Shown here in pieces: positions 12,023-20,935 of a stretch of DNA of 64,000 nucleotides. The stretch lies in NCBI GenBank assembly GCA_027579435.1, contig JANBPK010001475.1, positions 110,391 through 174,390 of the forward strand, written 5' to 3'. The position numbers and the translations under genes are program-made. Source of the stretch: Candolleomyces eurysporus (Eukaryota > Basidiomycota > Agaricomycetes > Agaricales > Psathyrellaceae). Position 1 is the stretch's first letter. Each line of letters opens with the position of its first letter. The notes under the pieces are model-generated. The model made no database searches. It was not told the DNA's origin and saw nothing but the letters and a program-made list of their open reading frames with translations.

Positions 12023-13823
12023 ATGTCTTCATCGCTCTCTGAGGGTGGCTCAGAATCACTTCACGTTTTCTCGTTCTCCCAACAGGTGGCAATCATCTTC
12101 GCTGCGGAAGCTGCTGCGTACGTATCAATTTAAACCCTTCTTATTCGTCCCTAACCGCTTCCTCATACTTAGGCTATCAGGAATCAGCATACTGGTTCTC
12201 ATTGTCTACAAGCTTGTCAGTGCAGTGGTTCCCGACGAATTCCTCCCTCTGAATGCTTAACCCAACTGCGAGTAGTATCGCACCATCCTTCGAATCCGTA
12301 GATGGAATGCAGTTGGACTCACACCTCCAGACGCATGTGATTCGAGCCTTTTCCTCACCTTAATGCTGGGGGAATCCCTGCGTGCTACGGGTACGTTGCT
12401 TCCAGCTTTCCTATCCACAAGGAGCAGCCACTAAAGGAGACCAGGAAAAATCATGACTCTGAAATGGGCGAAAGACACTGTGAGAGTCGCTGTTTTCTCT
12501 AGGGAGCGTACATATCTCTTAAGCCTTAATTTTACCTAGTTCATCACCGCACCGTCAGCTATCTGCTACGCGCAGGGTATGGTTCAGCTAATTGGGACTA
12601 ACATCATCGACTGGAGGTGCGTTTCACCATGTTCAATCCGCCCACGTCGTTGCTGACCCTCTATGAACCACAGCACTCTCGTATGTCCGACGCAGATCAC
12701 CTTCATTTCTTGTCAGAGATGTCTGGACCTGACAACTCTTTCAGGCTATTACGCTCCACACGTTTGCAATATTGGTTTTGCAGTGGAATGCCCCCGTACA
12801 CATTGCCAAGTACCTTTCCTTTGGAGTTCTTACCATTGTTGCATTTATCGTTGGTGTGACTATCGGAGTCAGTGGCCTTGAAATCATTGGCCCAGTCGGG
12901 TTATGTGAGTAGTCTTGTCACATCCCGAGTACTTCAAGGCCTAGGCTGACCGTTCATTCGCAGGGTGTTGGATTACTAAAGATTACAAGGCGGAGCAGCT
13001 TCTCGGCGAGTACGTTTGGATGTGGACAATCCTCGTCTTGACCATCGTGTTCTATGGGATCGACTTTTTGGTCATTTGTGGACATGTTGCAATTGAAGGA
13101 AGGTTCCGATTTCGCTGGGTGTCAAGAGACCGCATCCATCCCAAGCTTGCCCAAGACGACAGCGAAGAAAAGCATGCAGCAAAGCAAATAGCTCGACAGC
13201 TTCTCTTGTCGGTATCAACCTCAATTGCCAATTGCAGCACACTCTCTGACCGACCCTCTTTGCATCCAGTTATCCCGCTGTCTACTTCATCTGTGTCTTC
13301 CCATTCAGCGTCACACGTTGGATGTTTTACTCGGACTATGATGTGCCGATTCAAGCCTCTACGTTCGCGACATGTTTGTTTTCTCTCAGTGGCTTTCTCA
13401 ATGTCCTCCTTTTCTTCAAAACTCGCCCGCAGTTGATCACGGGGGGGGGCTATGCCCGAACCTGTTGTTCAAAACGAAGGTCACCAACACGATCACCGGG
13501 TCTCAAGGAACTATCACCGTAAGCACGGTCAGTTACCCTTCGATCATGACGGGCTGCAGACTGTCCTCCGAGTCTCTATTTCCTCCGGCGGGGCACAGCA
13601 AGGAGCTATGAATGAAATGCTAGAGAAAGAAGGTTCAGATAGATTCAACTTTCAATCTTCTGGATATCATGAGGATGAAAAGGGGGAGAGTTTGCAGCAA
13701 ATGGCGGGTCCGTCGAGCCCCATACTCTCAACTCATCGGCAGGTGTCGCAAAGTCCTGTTGCTCTGACGCCGCTGGGACTAGACGAGGATGATGATGACC
13801 AAGGATATCTTCCACCTGTTTAA
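12023..13823 (+). CDS. Git3/cAMP-receptor-like GPCR, copy A (frameshift in C-terminal tail)
   Basis: This is a seven-transmembrane receptor, about 430 aa, likely coupled to a G-protein/cAMP nutrient-sensing pathway at the plasma membrane. Exons can be joined by GT-AG introns: MSSSLSEGG... at 12023, then LSGISILVLIVYKL, SSLFLTLMLGESLRATG, GMVQLIGTNIIDW, a long TM block ending in GLWCWI, WTILVLTIVFYGIDFLVI, and YPAVYFICVFPFSVTRW followed by TM7. The GLWCWI and YPxxY motifs are typical of the Git3/cAR-like class. After TM7 (QLIT) a run of nine G at 13441-13449 puts the tail out of frame. With eight G the frame continues through MPEPVVQNEGHQHD to the acidic end DEDDDDQGYLPPV, stop at 13821-13823. 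GPCR-B supports that reading. The ligand is unknown. Confidence 0.75.
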
Positions 13824-14095
13824 TACCTATATTGGGCCCGGATCCCGGATCCTGGTCTGTTCCCAAGTCGTTTTCGAGTTACAGTACTGGGAACTGTAGG
13901 GTTGAACCAGCTTCGCTAGGAATGTAGCACGGGGTGTAATGATCGGGCACACAGTACATTTGTTCTCGGGCCACCAGCACTCCAAGTAGAGTAGACAAAG
14001 TACCATCGTCGTTGGAGACATTCACCACCCAGAAATTCCTTGTCGACATCAGGAACGACAGAGTCGCAGACAAGACAAGACCCATGCTCACGTAC

Positions 14096-14590
14096 AAGCT
14101 GATGGTAGACCGCAAACCCTCTCGATCGTCAGACAGTGCGACTATCAAATCTCTAGCTCCAACCGCCGTCGAACAATGCTCTTCGGACGTTCACATACCT
14201 CCGTGAACACTCCTCAAGGGTCGAGAGATCAGCTAATTCAACGCATGAATCCCCGGCCTTCTCTCCAACATTTGTCCTGCCGCTGAAGAAATAAATGCAA
14301 GAGCGACGATGGAGCTCGCTGTCACGACGGACCCATCCTCACTGGCGTGAATCGTGGCAACTGGCTCGGTGACAACAGAATCCACCCTAGCCTCGAGCAT
14401 CTTGATGCTTCATCATCATCCAACCCTCTCGCTGCTCGTGCTCGAATGCTCGAGCTCGAGGTAGCAGAATCCCTGCCGCTCTTAACGAATGTGCGTTGCA
14501 GCTGAGGAAAGAACGACTTCAAAGGATGCGGGGGGATGCACTTCAACGTTTCAACATCCGAGTCGACGTTGCGATCTTCTCCACACCCAG
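14096..14590 (-). pseudogene. GCN1 remnant, C-terminal fragment
   Basis: This segment matches the C-terminal part of the intact GCN1 gene at about 2762-3250 on the same strand. Recognisable words are IVALSDD at the left and [11 protein letters not shown] at 14322-14546, where the intact gene has IVALSDN and the same [11 protein letters not shown]. Frames are broken by stops and small indels and no start is present. It is the far end of a duplicated GCN1 that has lost its middle, and it cannot encode a working protein. Confidence 0.8.
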
Positions 14591-14932
14591 ACCGTCAATC
14601 CTCCAGCGGACCGTCTGGCTCCGGTGCTCCGACCGATCCTCGGAGAGAGTCAGCCCTCCGTAGTTTTAATGAATAAGTTCTGTAGTGGCCAATGAATGGC
14701 CGAAGCCCGCTACCGACAATGTGATATGAATTCATTTGCAGCGGCACTCATTACACGGATGGTTGTACTCCTTATGCTTATGCTCAACGGAAATTCAGCC
14801 ACCAGTCACCGACCCCATCACTCTTTTCCCATATACTCGACAGTGACGAGCTGGATCATTCCGACTCAGTATTGGTAGAAATCGCGTTGATAGCACGAGC
14901 CACCCTTTGCTTGCTCCCATCAATCCAAAGCG

Positions 14933-15052
14933 GCTGTCTTGTAAGTTCTCACTTGGTTCCCATGTCTCTTCCTCTTCACTACCTCCTATCCATCGAATCT
15001 TGTACCACAATTTTCCTTGTTTATCGTATTGTGCATCAACAATTTCGTCCAC
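14933..15052 (-). mobile_element. Chromodomain relic of a Ty3/gypsy-type retrotransposon
   Basis: About 40 codons on the minus strand read as a chromodomain: VDEIVDAQYD, then LWYKIRWIGG, then EEEETWEPSENL. This module sits at the end of the integrase of chromoviral Ty3/gypsy elements, where it targets integration. No integrase core, reverse transcriptase or LTR is recognisable nearby, and the frame runs into unrelated sequence after 14933. It lies between the two GCN1 remnants, so an insertion may have accompanied loss of the GCN1 middle. A host chromodomain protein fragment is a less likely alternative. Confidence 0.6.
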
Positions 15053-15367
15053 TTAGTATTCCAGTTCCCTGTTTTGTTTTTGTTAGTGATAGGGCTCATA
15101 CCTAGTGCTGATACCAAACATGGTACAACAGCAATCGTGCAGATGAATTGGCCGCCCAACCTAGAACGCCTGGCCCGTAAAACGGCTCCATTGCCTGAAA
15201 CACTTTTCCGACGATCGAGTGGTCGCGGGGGGGCCCTACAAGACCCGCTTCTTACCTTAGGGTAGCGGGAAAAATATCCTGCGTTTCGATTCTACCCTTT
15301 TCTCCCCAGCATCATTACAGATAATCTGTAGTGAGCTCACGAGCTATTGGATCTAATTGATTCGGAT

Positions 15368-15690
15368 GAGCCTGGGCGTATTCCAATGACCTACCAATCG
15401 CTCGGGCCGCAATCCCGCTACCGGACTTCATTTTCATAGCCAGAGTCGACGCTTTCCGTGTTCGCGGTGTTGTCGATCCACGATTGAATTTCTGACTTGC
15501 TCATCGTAGATATTTCCGGATCCTTGGCATGGACTTCGCAAAAGTGGCTTTGAAAGACACCTTGTATGTGGGCAAACCTGCTTTCAAGTTGATCATCAGC
15601 GAGGATGATGCCACTAACAGCAAACTGATAGACGTTGGCTCGACCGGGCGATGGCTCTCTATTCCTCTCAGTCAACCTCAACGACTGTTA
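15368..15690 (-). pseudogene. GCN1 remnant, N-terminal fragment and 5' flank
   Basis: This stretch matches the first coding exons and 5' flank of the intact GCN1 at about 11105-11450. The start MSKSEIQSW and the following NTANTESVD are conserved, then the frame is lost (GYENEVR and a stop-rich region). The remnant faces away from GPCR-B exactly as the intact gene faces away from GPCR-A. It is evidence for duplication of the whole GCN1-receptor pair. Confidence 0.8.
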
Positions 15691-18340
15691 GATGGGTCAT
15701 ACAGGAGGAAGAGAGGCGGGGTGCCTCCAATATCGGTGGCCGGTGCGTTCAATTTGCTCGTTCACTGTCCACCTATGTTTTGTTGACCATGCGATATACA
15801 GATTGAACGCCGACACCTCATGCAAAAGCCGTTATAGTTTTTCTCCACGTTTATGCAATCGGTGCAGACCTGAGGGCTCAGCGAGCGTGACGGTCACGGC
15901 CTTTTCAGGGGTTGCAGCCTGAGGAGCAAGCGCCTATGCTGGCACCTGACATATGGTGTCGAGCGCCTAGCTGCCACGAGAACAGGGCAATGCACCTCAT
16001 GGCGAAAAGTCTACCCGGCGTATTCCGAAGCCGCAGAGGCCAGTTCATCGTATACTATATTTTGTTGACCATTTAACGTATAACAGATCGAACGCTAGAT
16101 ACCCTTCACAGTTCCAGGAGCTATCTGAACCCCCGATTGTATTAATGTGACTGGTAAAGAGGATCTTTACGTTCTCAAACGCTGCTACCTGTCATTACGC
16201 TGTCAAGCGCACAGCTGCGATGAAGGGTCATGAATTCCCCATGGCTAAAAATCTGGATGTAGTTGAATGCGGGGAATACGCTGCTACCGTGAAACAGCCG
16301 CAAGGTATTCTCGGGAGCAAGAGACGCTCAAAGCCAATTCATTTCGTATTTATTGGGGGACAGGCATGCGGGTTCACAGCGCAGTGGCGTGCCGGTACTC
16401 TGACACATAAAGAGCCTGTGGTGACAACCATTTTATTCACTCGTGCAATATGTCTTCTCTCCCTGAGAGCGGTTCAGACTTGCCCAACAGATTCTCATTC
16501 TCCCAGCGGCTTGAGATAATTTTCGCGGCGCAAGCTGCTATGTACGTATCGTTTCAGACTCTTTCTATACGTCCCTAACCTTTCTTCACACTTAGGCTGT
16601 CAGGAATCAGCATAGTGGTTCTCATTGTCTACAAGCTTGTCAGTGTGATTCCCGACAAAATCCTCATTTCGAATGCTCAAACGAATTTCGATTAGTATTA
16701 CACCGTCCTTCGAGCCCGCAGAAGGAATGCGGTTAGACTCACACCAGACGCATGTGATTCAAGCCTTTTCCTCACCTTAATGCTGGGGGAATCCCTGCGG
16801 GTTACCGGTGCGTTGTTTCCAGCTTTCCTATCCGCAAGGAGCGGCCACTTAAAGAGACCAGGAAAAATAATGACTCTGAAATGGGCCAAAGACACTGTGA
16901 GTTCATGTCCGGTTTATAGAGCGTATATTTCTTAAGCTTTAGCTTCACCTAGTTCATCACTGCACCATCGACTTTCTGCTACACGCAGGGTATGGTCCAG
17001 CTAATTGGAACTAACATCATCGACTGGAGGTGCGTTTCACCATGTTCAATCCGCCCACGTCGTTGCTGACCCCTCATGAACCACAGCACGTTCGTACGTC
17101 TGACACAGATCACCTTCATTTCTTGCCAGAGATGTCTGGACCTGACAGTTTTCTCAGGCAATTACGCTCCACACGTTTGCGATATTGGTTTTGCAGTGGA
17201 ATGCCCCCGTACACATTGCCAAGTACCTTTCCCTTGGAGTTCTTACCATTGTTGCATTTATTGTTGGCGTGACTATCGGAGTCAGTGGCCTCGGAATTGT
17301 GGGTCCAACCGGGTTATGTGGGTGGTCCCTTCACATCCCTAGTACTCCAAGATCCAGACTGACTGGTCATTTACAGGGTGTTGGATCACCAAACAGCACA
17401 AAGTAGAGCAGCTTCTCGGCGAGTACCTTTGGATGTGGACCATCCTTGCCTTGACCATAGTGTTCTATGGGATCGACTTTTTAGTCATTCGTGGACACGT
17501 TGTGCTTGAAGGAGGGTTCCGATTTCGCTGGGTCTCAGGAGACCGCGTCCGTCTCAGACTTGCACAGGGTGACAATGAAGAAAGGCAAATGGCTATACAG
17601 CTTCTCTTGTCAGTATCAGCTTCATTTTCCTTTCACCGCAGCCGTCTTACTCATGAAACTCCATCCAGCTACCCCATCGTCTACTTCATCTGTATCTTCC
17701 CGTTCAGCATCACACGTTGGATGTCCTTCTCGGGACATGTAGTGCCACATGAAGCCTCTACATTCACGACGTGTTTATTTTCTCTCAGCGGCTTTCTCAA
17801 CGTCCTCCTTTTCTTCAAAACTCGCCCGCAGTTAATCACAGGAGGACCTATACCCGAACCTGTCGTTCAAAACCAAGGACACCAACACAATCCACGGGTT
17901 TCAAACAACTTTCACCGGAGGCAGGGTCAGTTACCCCTTTATGATGACGAGCAGCAGAATGCCCTCCGACTTTCTGTCATCTCCAATGGCAGCGGTGCTC
18001 AGCAGGGAGCTATGGATGGGGCCCTGGAGAGGGAAGGCTCCGATAGATCGTACTATCGCAGTGATGACGACGGGGGAGGGCTCCTTGCTGGAGCCGAGGG
18101 CGTATTCGTCGAGCCACGTAGACGTACCCTTAACTATTCAGCAGATGGCGCATATCCCTGAGACTCTAATTCCACTGGTACACGACGAGGATGATGATGA
18201 ACGAGGATATTTTCCACCTGTGTAACACCTATACGGTAGAGCGCATCTCGGGCCCTGGTCCGTCCGTTTCGGACTGCAGTATCGAATTGTCTAGAAATTA
18301 TGTAGCGCAAGGTGTCATGAATGAATGATCAAGCAGATAT
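15420..18340. repeat. Segmental duplication, unit B (GCN1 remnant + GPCR-B)
   Basis: This is the partner of 11190-13950. Homology covers the GCN1 5' end, intergenic DNA, every exon and intron of the receptor and about 100 bp after its stop. Inside it, 15773-15815 and 16058-16100 are a diverged direct repeat (TTTTGTTGACCAT...TATA(A)CAGAT(T/C)GAACGC) absent from unit A, so unit B has had its own small internal duplication. Confidence 0.75.
16450..18225 (+). CDS. Git3/cAMP-receptor-like GPCR, copy B (tail frame broken)
   Basis: This paralogue of GPCR-A has the same exon-intron layout. Exon 1 starts MSSLPESGSD at 16450, TM2 has LFLTLMLGESLRVTG, then come GMVQLIGTNIIDW, WTILALTIVFYGIDFLVI, SYPIVYFICIFPFSITRW and TM7 GFLNVLLFFKTRPQLITGG. 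Unlike copy A it stays in frame after TM7 (PIPEPVVQNQGHQHN). The continuous frame ends at 18161 (SADGAYP). The acidic terminus conserved with copy A (DEDDDERGYFPPV, stop 18223-18225) lies in another frame, so one shift has occurred between about 18050 and 18130. The receptor core looks intact and could function with a shorter tail. A nutrient or sugar-sensing role is inferred from the class only. Confidence 0.72.
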
Positions 18341-18494
18341 ACATTTTTTCCCTCAAGCTCCAATGACTGCGCAATTACTCTTCTGACTCGAGTACTCACG
18401 GTGAGAAAGTTGCTTTGATTGCTGGCAATCATAGTAATCAATTGCTTCTGGCATCTTACATACCACGAACATCACAACCTCCAAGCTAAGCTTC

Positions 18495-20203
18495 ATGGCT
18501 CGTTCTCCCTGGTCAAAATACGAAGCGCCGCTTGCGCATTTGGATATAGAAGAGCGTGTCTCTCCAGTGCCCGAGCTCCTTGGTACAAACACGGTACCGT
18601 CGTCGATACAAGCAGACGCAATCAGGCAGTTCCTAGACGGTGTGGACAACGAACTCCAGCAGTTGGAATCCATTCTCTTGAAGCTGGCCGAGCGAAGGGA
18701 CAGCCTCAGGTCATCTGCGGATGGCCATCGCGCACTTCTATCCCCTGCCCGGAAACTATATCCCGATCTCCTTCGCGAGATTTTCGCTCATTGCCCCAAA
18801 GGTGCACCTACCCACTATCCTGACACCACCAGCATCAATTTACCAGATAATTTCAGTCCTCATCATGGACCCCTTCTTCTCACCCAGATCTGTCGATCAT
18901 GGAGGCAGACTGCCATCACGACGCCGAACATATGGTCCACCATTCGATTTGTTCTAGGACCTCGATCCAAAACCGACCCCATAAATTTGTGGTTGGAGAG
19001 GTCTGCGAACTGTGATCTAACCATTGCCCTCTTGGAGCACCCAAATCCTAGCTCCAGAGCTGCCATTTGGGGACTCTCTTGCAACGAAGAAGCCCTCGGC
19101 CTCCTAGCAAGCCAAGCCCATCGATGGAAATCAGCCTTCTTCTCCTTATGCATTGGTGGACCTCACTGGGTTGCACTCGATGGAGCGAAGGGCAAGATGG
19201 AACGCCTGCGCCATTTAACCGTTCATCCTTCACCCGGTTTGAACCAAAGGATCATGCCAACCCTCTTCACGGGCCTGTCGGGCCTCACCTACCTCTCCCT
19301 CAATCGCCACGTTTCCGGAGAGGGCTTTCCAGAAGATGGATCCAACATCAAACACTTTCGTTACGAAAAGCATGAAGGCTCGCACGGTGGTTCGTTTGTG
19401 CCCATCGGCGAATGCCTGGAAATCACGAGGAGGCTTCCAAATCTCGAGTCTTGCTTGCTGCAATGCAGTATGTTTACGCTCACCAGCATTACCAACATTA
19501 CCATGGTCGAACTCAAAGACCTCCAAATTCAGATGGCGTATCATCCACGAGACCGTAAACCGGAGGAGTTGTGGAAGGCATTGCAGCTTCCCAATCTTAG
19601 CGCCCTCACAATAACATCCCAATTCCCGTCTACACCGTTGGATCATGGGGCCTTAGCCAGCCTTATTGCTCGTTGCCCGAGGCTGACAAGCTTATTCCTC
19701 GCATGGTACTCGGCCCTTGAACCAGAACACATCATAGAAGTTTTGCAGCAGGCGTCGAGAGTCTCGTCTCTTAGGTTGAGGTTGCATGAGTACTCAGCCG
19801 AAGTGATTTCCTGCATCGCACAATCCACCGCCTCCGAGCTGCGGCCGATGCTACCAAGCTTGGAGGAGATTCACATCTCAATGATGTCATTCCTCCGGTC
19901 ACGCACCTCCCTTCAGATGAATTCTTTGCGGCCTTTTCCCAAATGGTCACCCGCAGGATGGCCCTAGGCGGCACGGTGCAATCAGAAGCCACCCTGGATT
20001 CTGAACATCTCTTACACCGCGCAGAGTTGCAATTGAAGGTTCCCCCAGGCACCCAAGCGGACACCCTGCACCACATCAATGCCGTTCTAGACAGGATGGA
20101 GGGTTTGAATTCGGGAGAGGTGGATCGCCATCTTGTTCACGGGCAGGACGGTGGTTACCCCACACTCACAATCCAACTCGTAAGGCCGCGGAGGTCATGG
20201 TAG
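18495..20203 (+). pseudogene. F-box/LRR protein, copy 2, with one frameshift
   Basis: This close paralogue of the F-box gene at 590-2300 has the same start, the coiled region DVDNELQQLESI (read here as GVDNELQQLESI), the F-box core RALLSPARKLYPDLLREIF with LLLTQICRSWRQTAIT, and LRRs. The first frame ends at 19967 with an unrelated tail (SFLRSRTSL...). Near 19880-19890 a one-base loss relative to copy 1 moves the conserved continuation (PSDEFFAAFSQM, then the C-terminal part) into the frame that ends at 20203. The break is at a different place from that in copy 1, so each copy is intact where the other is damaged. Joined length is about 570 aa. It is presumably an SCF adaptor if functional. 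Confidence 0.72.
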
Positions 20204-20935
20204 TAATCGGACCGCCCCCTTCTACAATTTGAGACTGCGCTCGATGAATCGCGTGTACGTTTGCGCAATCGCTCTTCTATTCTTTACCTTGTAATAAAGA
20301 ATGAATTCGTCTTCAGAATTTTGGCTGTGCTGTAGCTGTAGCTGTATGCTGGCGCGCTGCCGGGGCTGGCTCGCTTTACGAGTCGAAATCGTAGTCTCCC
20401 GCATAACGTTCATATTATTCTGCATCTGCAACAGCCTTTCCCTAAGTAATACTAAACGATTTGGAAAATGGACTGTAGACTGGCCATCTCGAATTTCCTA
20501 CCCCACAGTCCGTGGCTGCGGCCCAGCTCCGAATTATTTGACAACAACCCTAACCTCAGACGCTTTTCGATGACGTCGGTGACCATCCAGCTCTTTCCTT
20601 TCGACCACCACCAGCTCGTCAACTCTCCCTGTGAGCAGGTCGCTACTATAACCTTTTGACTCGACGATACCCCAAGATGGAAGTTCTTCTTTTTGCGTTG
20701 AAAGAACGTTGCGGAAGAAGTCAATGCGAGAGCGGGAGAAGGGGTTTGGCTGTCAACCTCGGCAAGCTACTGCCTGTCCTGGAGCCGGCTTTCTAGGCTT
20801 TCTGAGGTCTCGTGCAGCGATAATCAGTCTATACAATGTGTCATGAATCGTCATTCGCAATCGAAATCAGTCATCCCGCCTATAACCCACAGACACATAC
20901 ACACACACACAACACCTCCTATCCTTCTTTCCACC
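20204..20935. promoter_or_regulatory. Intergenic region upstream of dynamin D1
   Basis: This 732-bp stretch lies between F-box copy 2 and dynamin D1. It contains a short GCTGTA-type microsatellite near 20325-20347 and a CA-rich run near 20896-20911 just before the D1 start. Two opposed short frames (20301-20573 and 20452-20724) resemble nothing I know and are probably chance. The promoter block shared by D2 and D3 is not recognisable here. Confidence 0.4.

Larger units (their letters stand above)
11190..13950. repeat. Segmental duplication, unit A (GCN1 5' end + GPCR-A)
   Basis: This stretch matches 15420-18340 in order and orientation: the 5' end of GCN1, the intergenic region, all receptor exons and introns, and some 3' flank. 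Similarity covers introns and flanks, so the match is duplicated genomic DNA and not convergent protein sequence. The GCN1 C-terminal part (about 2762-3250) is also represented in unit B, at 14096-14590. The ancestral duplication therefore included all of GCN1, and its middle was lost from unit B. Confidence 0.8.

Noticed and set aside
13879..14148. Minus frame of 89 codons with membrane-like composition
   Set aside because: Its first residues (IVALSDD) are the end of the GCN1 remnant; the rest is read-through into unrelated DNA.
19880..19920. Short intron in F-box copy 2 instead of a frameshift
   Set aside because: The only GT...AG pair that restores the frame would give an intron of about 31 nt, shorter than any convincing intron in the window.
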